Below are positions 35,303 through 44,641 of a stretch of 54,213 nt of DNA, one piece after another. Source of the stretch: Betaproteobacteria bacterium (GTDB taxonomy: Bacteria > Pseudomonadota > Gammaproteobacteria > Burkholderiales > JAHFQX01). The notes under the pieces were generated by a model. It did not search any database. It saw only the letters and a list, made by a program, of their open reading frames with translations, and was not told the origin of the DNA. Positions within the stretch are counted from its first letter, which is position 1. Each line of letters opens with the position of its first letter. Both the position numbers and the translations under genes were made by a program. The DNA is taken from the NCBI GenBank assembly GCA_023259135.1, contig JAHFQX010000018.1:1-54213 (forward strand). The letters are read 5' to 3'.

Positions 35303-35977
35303 CTAGAGCAGGCCCCGTTGGGCAAAGGACAGCGTGCCGCCCCGACCGACCACGAAATGATCCAGCACCCGTACATCCACCAGGGCCAGGGCCGTCTTCA
35401 AAGCCTGGGTGAGAGCTTCGTCGGCGCGGCTGGGCTCGGCCACCCCCGAGGGATGGTTGTGGGCGAAGATGACCGCGGCGGCATTGTGATACAGAGCCTG
35501 CTTGACCACTTCCCGGGGATAGACGCTGGTTTGGGTCAGGGTTCCCCGAAACAATTCCTCGGCGGCAATCAGGCGGTTCTGGGCGTCCAGGAACAGCGCC
35601 ATGAAAACTTCATGGGGCCGATTTTCCAGGCTCAATCGCAGGTAATGGCTCACCGCCTCGGGGCTGCCCAATTCCACGGCATGGCGCAATTCCCCTTCCA
35701 AGGCGCGCCGCGCCATTTCCATCACCGCTTGGAGTTGCGCGTACTTGGCGACACCCAGGCCAGGGATCTCGCAAAAGGCCTTCTGGTCGGCGCGAAACAG
35801 GCCGGGCAGCCCGTTGAATCGGCGCAGCAGTTCCCGCCCCAAATCCACGGCGCTGCTGCCTTTGACGCCGACGCGCAGGAATACCGCCAGCAACTCCGCG
35901 TCGCTGAGGGATTGAGGCCCCTTGTGCAGCAGTTTTTCCCGGGGCCGCTCATTTTTGGGCCAGTCCTTGATGGTCAC
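35303..35977 (-). CDS. radC: RadC-family JAB/MPN-domain protein
   Basis: This protein has 224 residues from GTG 35977 (GGAGG upstream), the standard RadC length; an open stretch of 39 codons before it has no similarity. The N-terminal helix-hairpin-helix region ([29 protein letters not shown]) precedes the MPN+ domain with metal-binding AHNHPSG, a downstream Asp (SRADE) and the catalytic Glu region. Despite its name, RadC's role in DNA repair is doubtful. It lies next to rpmB as in many proteobacteria, and is divergent from the AtuA-like gene. Confidence 0.92.
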   Translation of the reverse strand: MTIKDWPKNERPREKLLHKGPQSLSDAELLAVFLRVGVKGSSAVDLGRELLRRFNGLPGLFRADQKAFCEIPGLGVAKYAQLQAVMEMARRALEGELRHAVELGSPEAVSHYLRLSLENRPHEVFMALFLDAQNRLIAAEELFRGTLTQTSVYPREVVKQALYHNAAAVIFAHNHPSGVAEPSRADEALTQALKTALALVDVRVLDHFVVGRGGTLSFAQRGLL

Positions 35978-36105
35978 GGCGCATGCCTCCTCAAGCCCCA
36001 AGCATGCCCCAGGAGCCGGGCATCGAGCAAGCGCCCGATTGATTTGGCTGGGAAGGGGGGCGATAATCCGCCGGTCTGGGCGGCGGATGATCAAGGAGGG
36101 CTCAA

Positions 36106-37473
36106 GTGAAGAAGATACGCATCAGCAGCGGCTACGGCTTCTACGGAGATGTGCCGGGCCCGGTGAAGGTCAATATCGAGCGCGGCGCCGTCCAGTACGT
36201 GGCCTCCGATCACTTGTCGGAATTGACCCTGGCGATTTTGCAGAAGGATCGCCTCAAGGACCCCCGGGCCGGCTACACCCGCGACATCGTTCCCATGTTG
36301 TCGGCCCTGTATCCCGCCGCCCAGCCCAAGGGCATCAAGTTCCTGATGAATGCCGGCGGACTGAATCCCGAAGGAGCCCAGGCGGCGGTGATGGAGCTGT
36401 TCAAGAAGAAAGGCCTCTCCGCCCGTATCGCTATGGTCACCGGCGACGGCGTGCTGGAGCGGATCGACGAGCTCAAGGCCGCCGGCCAGGCGCTGGCCCA
36501 TATGGATACCGGCGCCGACATCGCCTCGGTGCGGGAGCGGCTGCTGTTCGCCAATGCCTATCTGGGCGCCCAGCCCCTGGTGGAGGCGCTGCGCCAGGGG
36601 GCCGATGTCATTATCACCGGCCGGGTGGCAGATGCCGCGTTGTTCCTGGCGCCGCTGATTTATGAGTTCGGCTGGCGCTCGGACGAATACGACAAGCTGG
36701 CCCAGGGGCTGCTGGTGGGGCATTTGCTGGAGTGCTCCAACCAGGGCAGCGGCGGGAATTTCGGCGGCGGCGACTGGCAGACCGTGCCGGATCTGGCCCA
36801 TACCGGCTTTCCCATCGCCGAGGTGTCGGAAGACGGCGCCGCCCTCATCACCAAGGTCCCCGGCACCGGCGGCAAGGTGAGCTTCGACACGGTGCGCCAG
36901 CAGATGCTCTACGAGACCCACGATCCCAGCCGTTACTATTCCCCCGACGTGATCCTCGATTTCACCACCGTGAAGATGCGGGATTGGGGAGAGGACCGGG
37001 TGGAAGTGAAAGGCGCCACCGGCCGCGCCCCCACCGACATCTTGAAGGTGGTGGCGGGCTACCACGACGGCTACATGGGCCACGCCATGATCGGCTACAG
37101 TTGGCCCGACGCCCTCAAGAAGGCCCAGGCCGCCGCCGACATCATCCGCATCCAGATGCAGGAAGCCGGCATGCGGCCCGAGCAAATTCACGTGGAATAC
37201 CTGGGATACAACTCCCTGATGGGCCCCGTGGCGGATGCCGCTTACGCCGACCAACTCAACGAAGTGTATCTGCGCTTTGCCATTCGCACCCCGGATAAGG
37301 CGCTGGCCGAGCGGCTACCCCGCTTGTTCCCACCCCTGGCCCTGGGCGGTCCGCCCTATGCCTCGGGTTTTCGTGGGGTGCCGGCGCCCCAGGTGCTGCT
37401 GGGCATCTGGCCGACCCTGGTGAAGCGGGAGCTGGTGGAAAGCCGGGTCAAGGTTTCCGTGGTGGAAGTGTGA
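36106..37473 (+). CDS. AtuA-like (DUF1446) acyclic terpene utilisation family protein, N-terminal part
   Basis: This 455-residue protein covers the DUF1446 domain. [14 protein letters not shown] at the start, [14 protein letters not shown] (about 77-90), [21 protein letters not shown] and [19 protein letters not shown] (about 205-223) are family landmarks. AtuA is required for citronellol/geraniol degradation in Pseudomonas, but its reaction is unresolved. In Pseudomonas a further domain of about 100 residues is fused at the C-terminus; here that domain is a separate gene 32 bp downstream. GTG start with AAGGAGG upstream. The cluster lacks the other atu genes (geranyl-CoA carboxylase). Confidence 0.85.
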   Translation: MKKIRISSGYGFYGDVPGPVKVNIERGAVQYVASDHLSELTLAILQKDRLKDPRAGYTRDIVPMLSALYPAAQPKGIKFLMNAGGLNPEGAQAAVMELFKKKGLSARIAMVTGDGVLERIDELKAAGQALAHMDTGADIASVRERLLFANAYLGAQPLVEALRQGADVIITGRVADAALFLAPLIYEFGWRSDEYDKLAQGLLVGHLLECSNQGSGGNFGGGDWQTVPDLAHTGFPIAEVSEDGAALITKVPGTGGKVSFDTVRQQMLYETHDPSRYYSPDVILDFTTVKMRDWGEDRVEVKGATGRAPTDILKVVAGYHDGYMGHAMIGYSWPDALKKAQAAADIIRIQMQEAGMRPEQIHVEYLGYNSLMGPVADAAYADQLNEVYLRFAIRTPDKALAERLPRLFPPLALGGPPYASGFRGVPAPQVLLGIWPTLVKRELVESRVKVSVVEV

Positions 37474-37505
37474 TGCCGCGGATTTGAACGCTGGAGGAAT
37501 CATTC

Positions 37506-37844
37506 ATGAAAGTGCAACTGCTCAAGATCGCCCACGCCCGCAGTGGCGACAAAGGCGACCGGGTGGACATCGGCTTGTTCGCCTACGACGAACCTACCTA
37601 TCACGTGCTGGCCCGGGAAGTCAGCGCCGAGCGGGTGCTGGCCCACTTCCGGGGGTTGGTGGAAGACCGGGTGGAGCGCTATCTGTTGGAAAATATCTGG
37701 GCCGTGAAATTCGTGCTCAACGGCGCCTTGCAGGGCGGCGGCTCCCGTTCGCTGCGCAGCGACAACCTGGGCAAGATATTCGGCGCGATGCTGCTCAGAA
37801 TGGAAATCGACGCCCCCGACAGCCTGCCGCGGCTGCAAGGCTGA
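37506..37844 (+). CDS. AtuA-like C-terminal (ferredoxin-fold) domain protein
   Basis: This 112-residue protein starts KVQLLKIAHARSGDKGD and contains DIGLFAYDE and LNGALQGGGSRSLRSDNLGK, the pattern of the C-terminal region of AtuA. Encoded 32 bp after the larger AtuA-like protein with its own GGAGG and ATG, it presumably forms a complex with it. This is a natural gene fission: no remnant of a fused frame is seen between the two. Confidence 0.85.
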   Translation: MKVQLLKIAHARSGDKGDRVDIGLFAYDEPTYHVLAREVSAERVLAHFRGLVEDRVERYLLENIWAVKFVLNGALQGGGSRSLRSDNLGKIFGAMLLRMEIDAPDSLPRLQG

Positions 37845-37887
37845 AGCACCCGCGCTACGGGGGCCGTGGCCCCCTCGCGGCTTTCGA

Positions 37888-38676
37888 TCAGCGCCCCTTC
37901 CAGACCGGAGCGCGCTTCTCCGCGAAGGCTCGTGGCCCTTCCTGGGCATCCTCGCTGGCGTAGACTTCCCGATAGATGCGATTGGCCAGTTGCAGGCCCA
38001 TGTCGCAGCCCACGCTCATGGCGGTCAGTATCGCCTCCTTGCCGGCCATCACCGACAGCGGCGCGTTGTCCCGGATGCGCGCCGCCAGCTTCTGGGCCCG
38101 GGCCCGCACCGCGTCGGGGGTCGGCTCCAGGTAATTGATGAAGCCCAATTGCTCGAAGCGTTCGATGGGATAGAGCTCGCCGGTCAGCACCATCTCCATG
38201 AACATCGGTTGCGGTAGCATCCACAGCAGCGGAATGCCCCAGGGACTGCCGCGTCCGGCGATGCGGGTCTCGGTGATGCCCACTTGGGTGCCGGCCAAGC
38301 CGACCCGCAGGTCGCAATTGAGGCTCAGCATCATGCCGCCTGCCATCAGGTGGCCGGTCATGGCGGCGACGATGGGCTTCCGCACCTGGCGCATGCGGGA
38401 ATGGAACGGATCCTTCATCAGGGACAGGATGTCCACGTTTTGCTCTTTCTTGACCCGGGCGGCTTCCTTCAAATCCAGCCCGGCGCAGAAGGTGCCGCAA
38501 TCAGCCGAGGTGAGAATCGCCACCCGCACGCCGTCATCGGCATCCACCTGCTCCCAAATTTCATAAAGCCGGTTGGTGGCGTCCACCGAAAGCGAATTGC
38601 GATGTTCGGGGCGATTGATGGTGACGGTGGCGATACCGTTGTCCACTTGATAGAGGACGGCGTCGTTGCTGCTCAT
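37888..38676 (-). CDS. Enoyl-CoA hydratase/isomerase family protein with one catalytic Glu
   Basis: This 262-residue crotonase has an oxyanion-hole region reading CAGLDLKEA and C-terminal EKRAPVWKGR. E136 (GITETRI) matches the second catalytic glutamate of hydratases, while M116 (AGGMMLSL) replaces the first. A single glutamate at this position is also seen in delta3-delta2-enoyl-CoA isomerases, so isomerisation is at least as likely as hydration. It converges with the AtuA-like pair and may act on the same substrate. Confidence 0.85.
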   Translation of the reverse strand: MSSNDAVLYQVDNGIATVTINRPEHRNSLSVDATNRLYEIWEQVDADDGVRVAILTSADCGTFCAGLDLKEAARVKKEQNVDILSLMKDPFHSRMRQVRKPIVAAMTGHLMAGGMMLSLNCDLRVGLAGTQVGITETRIAGRGSPWGIPLLWMLPQPMFMEMVLTGELYPIERFEQLGFINYLEPTPDAVRARAQKLAARIRDNAPLSVMAGKEAILTAMSVGCDMGLQLANRIYREVYASEDAQEGPRAFAEKRAPVWKGR

Positions 38677-38980
38677 GGAGACTCCTTTCGTTATGGTGAC
38701 AAGTGACGGCGGGCCTTCGAGCGCCCGCCCGATTCAGGCTCCCTGGGGGGCCGCTCGCAGCCTTCCCGGGGGACGGGGTATTGTATGCGAAGATTCCCGG
38801 CCTCCAGCTTGCCGACTCCCGCCGGGGCCATCTCCCCCTTGCCGCCCGGCCGGGCCGGGCAAGCTTGATGAAGCGGCGCCCTGCAATGTTGACGCCACAA
38901 ATTACATCGGATAGGTTCCCTCAGCGTGCCCGACTTCGATTTCGAGGCGGCTTTTCACCCACCCACTCCGAGGAAGCTCA
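38677..38980. promoter_or_regulatory. 304-bp divergent intergenic region between crotonase and Dabb genes
   Basis: No gene is supported. It must hold promoters for the leftward crotonase and the rightward Dabb gene. A weak rightward candidate is TTGACG (38889-38894) and TAGGTT (38912-38917), spacing 17. A GC-rich stretch (38838-38856) made of repeated CCGGG units may form hairpins. Confidence 0.35.
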
Positions 38981-39289
38981 ATGATTAAGCACATCGTGAT
39001 CTGGCGCCTGAAAGAATCCGCCTACGGCAATGACAAAGCGACCAACGCCCGCTTGATCAAGGAGCGGCTTGAAGCCTTGCGCGGCAAGATTCCCGGCCTC
39101 CTGAAAATAGAAGTGGGAATCGACTTCTCGGCCGGCGACGCCAGCGGCGATATCGTCCTCTATTCCGAGTTCACCTCGCGGGAGGCATTGGGGACCTATC
39201 AAGCCCATCCCGAGCACAAGGCCGTGGTCCCCTTCATCAAGGGAGCGTGGTGCGAGCGCCGCGTGGTCGATTACGCAGCTTACTCATAA
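38981..39289 (+). CDS. Dabb (stress-responsive A/B barrel) domain protein, stop supplied by IS end
   Basis: This 102-residue ferredoxin-like-barrel protein has MIKHIVIWRLKESA, GLLKIEVGID, DIVLYSEFTSREALGTYQAHP and the family ending near VPFIKGAW. Dabb proteins dimerise; some act as cyclases or decarboxylases (olivetolic acid cyclase is a plant example), most are uncharacterised. The final two codons and the stop (TAC TCA TAA) overlap the left end of the IS630 element. Joining the flanks across one TA gives GCA GCT TAA, so the ancestral protein ended two residues earlier. It is near AtuA-like and crotonase genes. Confidence 0.85.
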   Translation: MIKHIVIWRLKESAYGNDKATNARLIKERLEALRGKIPGLLKIEVGIDFSAGDASGDIVLYSEFTSREALGTYQAHPEHKAVVPFIKGAWCERRVVDYAAYS

Positions 39290-40384
39290 GGTAATAATTT
39301 AGACAACATTTCATGAACTTTCTGTTGCGATGACAGCCGAATTTCGCGTGAAACGAGACGGGCGCAAGCTGGATCATCGTACGCTGGAAGAAATCCGCAA
39401 GATGGCGGTAGAGCGGGTGCGCGAGGGCGAGAAGCCAAGCGGAGTGATAGCCAGTTATGGATTTCACCGCTGCGCGGTCTATCGCTGGTTGCAGGCGGCA
39501 AACGGGCGCGGTCATGGCATCAGGGCACGGGCTGCGCGCAAGGGCGCGGGGCGTCCACGCAAGCTGACCCCGGCGCAAGAACGGCAGGTATTTCGTTGGA
39601 TCAACGGCAAGAATCCGATGCAATACGGGTTCGACTTCGGGCTATGGACACGCCGGATCGCGGGCGAATTGGTGGAAATGAAATTCGGCATCAAGCTGGG
39701 TCTCGCCTCGGTGGGGGCGCTGCTGGCGCGCCAGGGGCTGACGGCGCGAAAGCCCTTGCAGCGCGCCTATCAGCGCGACCCGGAAGCCATCGAGCGCTGG
39801 CAGCGCGAGACGTATCCGGCCCTTGCCGCAAAGGCCAAGCACCAGGGCGCGGAGATCAGCTTCTGGGATGAGTCCGGCTTTCGCGCCGACAGCGCGCAGG
39901 GCAAGAGCTGGGGGATCATAAGGGCAAACGCCGGTAGTGCAGGCGGCCGGCCAGCGGCAGAGCATCAGCGCGGCCTCGGCGGTCAGCGCGAAGGGGGCAT
40001 TCTGGTTTTCCACTTACCAAGGCGCGCTCAATGGCGAGTTGTTGGTGGAACGGCTCAAGAAGTTGATGCACCGGCGCAAGAAGCCGCTGCATCTGGTGCT
40101 GGATGGCCTTGCCCGCCCACAAAAAGAAGGGGGTGAAGACCTACGTTGCCTCCACCCAGGGCCGCTGACTTTGCATTTTTTGCCGGGCTATGCGCCCGAC
40201 CTGAATCCGGACGAACTGGCATGGAGTCATGCCAAGCGTACCGGCAATGCGCGCAGGCCGCTGCGAAAGGGCAAAAAACTGGAACCGCGCGTGGCCGCGC
40301 AGCTTGCCGAAATCGGCAACAACCCAAAACTGGCGCGTTCGTTCTTCAAACATCCGAGTGTCGCCTATATTTCTGACTTATGAG
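39283..40384 (+). mobile_element. IS630-family insertion sequence (inactive copy), 1102 bp
   Basis: The ends share a perfect 8-bp inverted repeat (CTCATAAG at 39283-39290 and its complement at 40377-40384), extending imperfectly (11 of the next 18 positions) to about 26 bp. A TA dinucleotide flanks each end (39281-39282, 40385-40386), the standard IS630 target duplication. The interior encodes a single DDE transposase broken by frameshifts. Insertion was exactly at the TA of the Dabb stop codon and 39 bp before an hsdM start codon. Confidence 0.92.
39330..40383 (+). pseudogene. IS630-family transposase, frameshifted
   Basis: The first frame (39330 onward) has the N-terminal HTH region (YGFHRCAVYRWLQAANG, GAGRPRKLTPAQE) and the first catalytic block ISFWDESGFRAD. 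It is broken at about 39919, where one extra T shifts the frame: removing it restores GGG ATC AAA GGG CAA ACG (GIKGQT). The second frame continues through FWFSTYQGALNGELLVERL and the last catalytic block LPGYAPDLNPDELAW. Within it, 40110-40163 is also out of frame: an extra T near 40109-40110 and a missing G near 40163 replace the expected PAHKKKGVKTYVASTQGR. Three indels make activity very unlikely; programmed frameshifting cannot explain the second pair. Confidence 0.9.
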
Positions 40385-40424
40385 TAATCAGCATTCCCTC
40401 CGCCGCCGCCCCAGAAGGTGGCCC

Positions 40425-40547
<123 letters not shown>

Positions 40548-40556
40548 CGCCGCGCC

Positions 40557-40610
40557 GTATCGAAGCGCATCGGGCCTTCGATACGCAGGCGATGCCCGTT
40601 GCTCAGGTTG
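40557..40610. repeat. Palindromic repeat remnant at the hsdM break
   Basis: GTATCGAA (40557-40564) and TTCGATAC (40577-40584) form a perfect 8-bp inverted repeat, followed by TTGCTCAGG. The TTCGATACG and CTCAGG words also occur in the core of the MITE at 5928 and in the repeat at 41292, suggesting one dispersed family. It marks the end of the hsdM similarity. Confidence 0.5.
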
Positions 40611-40680
40611 GCCGGAACGGGGTTTCGATCCTTTGAAAGTACTTACACTGGTTCAATTCTTGACGGAAATGGAATAAAAA

Positions 40681-41229
40681 ATGGCGATGATCTATCTGGT
40701 CCGGCATGGCGAGCCCAGCGGGAGCTGGCATAACTCCAAAGACCCGGGGCTGACCGAAAAAGGGCACGGGCAGGCGGAAGCGGTGGCGGTTCGATTGGCC
40801 GAATTCGGGGGCCTGCGGCTGTTTTCCAGCCCCTTGCTGCGAGCCCGGGAGACCGCCGCGCCCTATGCCCGCAACCGAGGGCTGGAGATGTCCATTGAAC
40901 CTCGTGTCGCGGAGATTCCATCACCGACCGAGGATTTGGCCGGGCGTACCGCCTGGCTGAAGGGGGTGATGCAAGGGCGTTATCCGGAACTCGGCGCCGA
41001 ACTCAACCGCTGGCGCGATTCCGTGCTGGCGGCGTTGAGCGGCATCACTGGGGACACGGTGTTTTTCACCCACTACCTGGTGATCAATGTCGCGGTCGGC
41101 GCGGCCCTGGGTGATGATCGGGTGGTGAACTTCCGGCCGGCCCACGCCTCGCTGACCCGTCTGGAGTTGCGCGACGGCCGGGTTCATTTGCTGGAACGGG
41201 GCCGGGAAGCGGAAAGCCTGATCTTGTAA
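40681..41229 (+). CDS. Histidine phosphatase superfamily protein
   Basis: This 182-residue phosphoglycerate-mutase-like protein has the catalytic LVRHGEPSG at residues 6-14 (phospho-acceptor His), [11 protein letters not shown] with the second arginine, and [10 protein letters not shown] supplying the second histidine. Substrates of this superfamily are diverse (sugar phosphates, phosphoproteins, cobalamin precursors) and none is indicated here. It lies between the hsdM stub and argJ and has no operon partner. Confidence 0.85.
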   Translation: MAMIYLVRHGEPSGSWHNSKDPGLTEKGHGQAEAVAVRLAEFGGLRLFSSPLLRARETAAPYARNRGLEMSIEPRVAEIPSPTEDLAGRTAWLKGVMQGRYPELGAELNRWRDSVLAALSGITGDTVFFTHYLVINVAVGAALGDDRVVNFRPAHASLTRLELRDGRVHLLERGREAESLIL

Positions 41230-41291
41230 TGGCGCAACGTTATTTAAGACGCCCTATTTATCCTAGAACCGGCAGTCAAACGGTGTTTAAC

Positions 41292-41370
41292 CTTTCGACA
41301 CGCCTGTCCTGAGTGGAATCGAAGGGCCCGCTTCCCTCGATACGGCGCTTTGCGCCTCTTGGGATGAGCG
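41292..41370. repeat. Dispersed palindromic repeat related to the MITE core
   Basis: This stretch contains TTTCGACA, CCTGTCCTGAGT, a TCCCTCGATACGGCGC segment and TTTGCGCC, closely parallel to CCCTTCGATACGCGCTTCGC and CTCAGGAC in the MITE at 5928-6094. It has no terminal inverted repeats of its own and lies in the 304-bp gap between the phosphatase gene and argJ. Nothing else is apparent in that gap. Confidence 0.6.
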
Positions 41371-41533
41371 ACCGGGCTGCCCAGGCTGCGCCCCGAGATT
41401 GCCGAAGGGGCGAACGGCCTGTTTTCCATGTCGCCCACTTGGGTCATCCTCGATAGCAGAGTCCCAGCGCCCCTTGACCTTCATTGTGGCTTGACGGGAC
41501 AATCGGCTCCCGGTTTGCGTTCGAGGATGTTCC

Positions 41534-42763
41534 ATGCCTGTCGGCCTTGTTCCCCCTGATCCCGCTGCCTTGTTTCCCGTTCCGGGCGTTCGCCTGGGGG
41601 CTACGGCGGCCCGTATTCGCAAGGCAGACCGTCTGGATTTGCTGGTGGTGGCGCTGGATGCCGGAACCCGGGTGGCGGGGGTCTTTACCCGCAACCGGTT
41701 CTGCGCGGCTCCGGTATCGGTGGCCAAGGAGCATCTGGCAGGCCGGAGTGAGATCCGGGCGTTGGTGGTGAACACCGGCAACGCCAACGCCGGGACCGGC
41801 GAGGAAGGGGTGCGCCGGGCGCGGCAGACTTGCGAAGCAACAGCTCAGTTGCTGGGCTGCGCGGCCGAGGCGGTGCTACCGTTTTCTACTGGGGTGGTGA
41901 TGGAATCCTTGCCGGTGGAGCGCATCGTGGCGGGATTGCCCGGCGCGCTGGCCGATCTGGCGCCGGCTCATTGGGGCCAAGCCGCCGAAGCCATCATGAC
42001 CACCGATACCTGTCCCAAGGCGATCTCTCGGCGCATCATGGTGGATGGGGTGCCGGTGACGATCACGGGGATTTCCAAAGGAGCGGGCATGATTCGGCCC
42101 AACATGGCCACCATGCTGGGCTTCATCGCCACCGATGCGCCGGTGGGCCAAGTCCTGCTGGACGAGTGGGTGAGGGAAGTCGCCGATCAATCCTTCAACT
42201 GCATCACCGTGGATGGCGATACGTCCACCAACGATAGCCTGATGCTGATCGCCACCGGCCGGGCGCCCTTGCCCCCCATCGAGGACCGCCGCAGCCCGGC
42301 TTGCGCGGCGCTGCGGCAGGCGATTCTGGACGTGGCGGTATTCCTCGCTCAAGCCATCGTGCGGGACGGGGAGGGCGCCACCAAGTTCATCACGGTGCGG
42401 GTGGAGGGCGGCAAGAGCCGCGAGGAGTGCCGCCAGGTGGCTTTCGCGGTGGCCCATTCGCCACTGGTGAAGACCGCGTTCTTCGCCTCCGATCCGAACC
42501 TGGGACGGATTCTGGCGGCCATCGGCTACGCCGGGGTGGAGGACCTGGACGTGGGCGGCGTGCGGGTGCATCTGGGGGACGTGCTGGTGGCGGAGCGGGG
42601 CGCCCGCAGTCCCGCTTACCGCGAGGAGGATGGCCAGCGGGCGATGGCCGAAGCGGAGATCGTCGTGGCGATTTACTTGGGCCGGGGAAGCGCGCAAGCC
42701 ACGGTATGGACTTGCGATTTTTCCTACGACTACGTTCGGATCAACGCCGACTATCGCAGTTGA
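41534..42763 (+). CDS. argJ: Bifunctional glutamate N-acetyltransferase/amino-acid acetyltransferase
   Basis: ArgJ moves the acetyl group from N-acetylornithine to glutamate in cyclic arginine synthesis. The 409-residue precursor has the self-cleavage site MATMLGF (Thr nucleophile, about residue 190), dividing it into alpha and beta chains. [13 protein letters not shown] near the N-terminus and [13 protein letters not shown] in the beta chain are family motifs. Whether it also uses acetyl-CoA cannot be seen. Its stop overlaps the rdgB TTG start by 4 bases, giving an argJ-rdgB-hemW operon. Confidence 0.96.
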   Translation: MPVGLVPPDPAALFPVPGVRLGATAARIRKADRLDLLVVALDAGTRVAGVFTRNRFCAAPVSVAKEHLAGRSEIRALVVNTGNANAGTGEEGVRRARQTCEATAQLLGCAAEAVLPFSTGVVMESLPVERIVAGLPGALADLAPAHWGQAAEAIMTTDTCPKAISRRIMVDGVPVTITGISKGAGMIRPNMATMLGFIATDAPVGQVLLDEWVREVADQSFNCITVDGDTSTNDSLMLIATGRAPLPPIEDRRSPACAALRQAILDVAVFLAQAIVRDGEGATKFITVRVEGGKSREECRQVAFAVAHSPLVKTAFFASDPNLGRILAAIGYAGVEDLDVGGVRVHLGDVLVAERGARSPAYREEDGQRAMAEAEIVVAIYLGRGSAQATVWTCDFSYDYVRINADYRS

Positions 42764-43374
42764 AGCCACCCGCCTTGCAGCGCATCGTCGTCGCCACCGC
42801 CAACCCCGGCAAGCTGGCGGAAATCTCTGCCCTGCTGGCGCCGCGGGGCGTGGAGGTGCTGCCGGCTTCGGCTTGGGGAGCCGAGGTCGTGCCCGAGCCC
42901 CATGCCACTTTCATCGAGAACGCGCTGGCCAAGGCCCGCCATGTCGCCGCGGCGACGGGGCTGCCGGCCTTGGCGGACGACTCCGGCTTGTGCGTGGGGG
43001 CTCTGGGTGGGGCTCCGGGCGCGCGTTCGGCGCGCTTCGTCGGCGAGGCCGCCACCGACGGGGACAACAACCGCAAGCTGTTGGAGGCGCTGCAAGGCGA
43101 AACGCGGCGCGGCGCTTATTACTATTGCGTGATGGTGCTGCTGTCGAGCCCCGACGATCCCCGCCCCCTGGTGGCGGAAGGCGAGTGGGGCGGGGAAATC
43201 GGTTTGGCGCCCAGGGGGACGGGGGGGTTCGGCTACGACCCGTTGTTCGTGGTGCCGGCTTTGGGCAAGACCGCCGCGGAACTCGCGCCCGAGGAAAAAA
43301 ACCGCTTGAGCCATCGCGGCCAGGCATTGCGGCGTCTGTTGGAGCAACTCGAAGCCCGGTGGTCCCTTCCCTGA
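42760..43374 (+). CDS. rdgB: Non-canonical purine NTP pyrophosphatase (RdgB/HAM1)
   Basis: This 204-residue enzyme cleaves ITP, dITP and XTP to protect nucleic acids. [15 protein letters not shown] near the N-terminus, [10 protein letters not shown] (about 69-78), GGFGYDPLF and [11 protein letters not shown] are characteristic. The N-terminal homology requires a non-ATG start; TTG 42760 overlapping the argJ stop (TTGA) is chosen, with a second TTG five codons later possible. It ends at a TGATG junction with hemW. Confidence 0.93.
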   Translation: MKPPALQRIVVATANPGKLAEISALLAPRGVEVLPASAWGAEVVPEPHATFIENALAKARHVAAATGLPALADDSGLCVGALGGAPGARSARFVGEAATDGDNNRKLLEALQGETRRGAYYYCVMVLLSSPDDPRPLVAEGEWGGEIGLAPRGTGGFGYDPLFVVPALGKTAAELAPEEKNRLSHRGQALRRLLEQLEARWSLP

Positions 43375-44591
43375 TGCCTATGGATCAGCCCATTCGTTTG
43401 TTGCGGCCTAAGGCCGAAGATCAAATCGAACTCAAGGTTCTCCCGCCACTGTCCTTGTATATCCACATCCCCTGGTGCGTGCGCAAGTGCCCCTATTGCG
43501 ACTTCAATTCCCATGAGGCCAAGGGCGATTTGCCGGAGGCTGATTATCTGGATGCCTTGGTGGCGGATCTCGACCAGGCCTTGCCGCTGGTCTGGGGCCG
43601 CAACGTGCATACGGTTTTTTTCGGCGGCGGCACCCCCAGCCTGTTTTCTCCGGAGGCAGTAGATCGGTTGCTGGCCGCCATCCGCGCCCGACTGCCGTTG
43701 CGGCCCCTGGCGGAAATCACCTTGGAAGCCAATCCCGGCACGGTGGAGGCCGCCAAGTTCCGCGGCTTCCGGCAGGCCGGGGTGACCCGCGTGTCCCTGG
43801 GAATCCAAAGCTTCAACCCGGAGCATCTCAAGGCCCTGGGGCGCATCCACGATGACCGGGAGGCCCGGGCCGCGGTGGATCTGGCTTTGGAGCACTTCGA
43901 CAACGTCAACCTGGACCTGATGTATGGCTTGCCGGGCCAGACGGCGGAACAAGCCGAGGCCGACATTGCCGCGGCGGTGGCGGCGGGGCCCCGGCATGTG
44001 TCGTGGTACCACCTCACCTTGGAACCCCATACGCCGTTTTACCGCCATCCCCCGGCTCTGCCCGCCGAAGATCTGATGGCCGAAATTGAACAGCGCGGCC
44101 GAGCGGCCTTGCAGGCGGGAGGGTACGAGCGTTACGAAGTGTCGGCCTACGCCCAACCGGGGGCGGAGTGCCGCCACAACCTCAATTACTGGCGGTTTGG
44201 CGATTATCTGGGGATCGGCGCGGGGGCCCACGGCAAGCTGAGTTTTCACGACCGGGTGCTGCGCCAAGCCCGGCATCGCGGCCCCCCAAAGTATATGGAA
44301 GCAGCCCTGGCTGGCCACCCCATGGCCCGGGAAACTCCGGTCCCTCCCGCCGAGCTGGGTTTTGAGTTCATGATGAACGCGTTGCGGCTGGCGCGGGGCT
44401 TTCCCGCCCCCCTGTTCGAAGAGCGCACCGGCCTGCCGCTGCTGACGATGGCGCGGCAGCTTGACGAGGCGAAAGCTCGGGGGTTGTTGACGCGGGACGC
44501 GGAACGGCTCCGACCCACCGAGCGGGGCTTGCTATTCCTGAACGATCTGTTGGGAGTCTTCCTCCCCGACAGGGCCGCCTCCTTCGTTTGA
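43374..44591 (+). CDS. hemW: Radical SAM family heme chaperone HemW
   Basis: This 405-residue radical-SAM protein carries heme and is thought to insert it into membrane respiratory enzymes. The iron-sulfur motif is WCVRKCPYCDF (CxxxCxxC, about 36-46); it lacks the additional cysteine that follows in true coproporphyrinogen oxidase HemN, supporting HemW. FFGGGTPSLF, SLGIQSFNPEHLKALGR and LDLMYGLPGQT follow. ATG 43374 shares one base with the rdgB stop; a second ATG two codons on is possible. The presence of bc1 and multiheme cytochrome genes in the window fits a heme-rich respiratory chain. Confidence 0.93.
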   Translation: MPMDQPIRLLRPKAEDQIELKVLPPLSLYIHIPWCVRKCPYCDFNSHEAKGDLPEADYLDALVADLDQALPLVWGRNVHTVFFGGGTPSLFSPEAVDRLLAAIRARLPLRPLAEITLEANPGTVEAAKFRGFRQAGVTRVSLGIQSFNPEHLKALGRIHDDREARAAVDLALEHFDNVNLDLMYGLPGQTAEQAEADIAAAVAAGPRHVSWYHLTLEPHTPFYRHPPALPAEDLMAEIEQRGRAALQAGGYERYEVSAYAQPGAECRHNLNYWRFGDYLGIGAGAHGKLSFHDRVLRQARHRGPPKYMEAALAGHPMARETPVPPAELGFEFMMNALRLARGFPAPLFEERTGLPLLTMARQLDEAKARGLLTRDAERLRPTERGLLFLNDLLGVFLPDRAASFV

Positions 44592-44641
44592 ATCTTCACG
44601 GGTTGCTCATCATGCGGCTATCGATCCAACGGGTATAGCGC

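Noticed and set aside
38666-38984. Small open frames between the crotonase and Dabb genes
   Set aside because: They lack similarity and ribosome binding sites and have the Pro/Arg-rich composition typical of GC-rich non-coding frames.
39330-40383. Programmed frameshifting in the IS630 transposase
   Set aside because: The first break follows an ATAAGGG context without a classic slippery run, and two further compensating indels inside conserved sequence indicate decay.
42630-43373. Long open frame upstream of hemW suggesting a fusion protein
   Set aside because: It overlaps rdgB in another frame, is a GC-driven shadow, and HemW proteins start at the Met near 43374.
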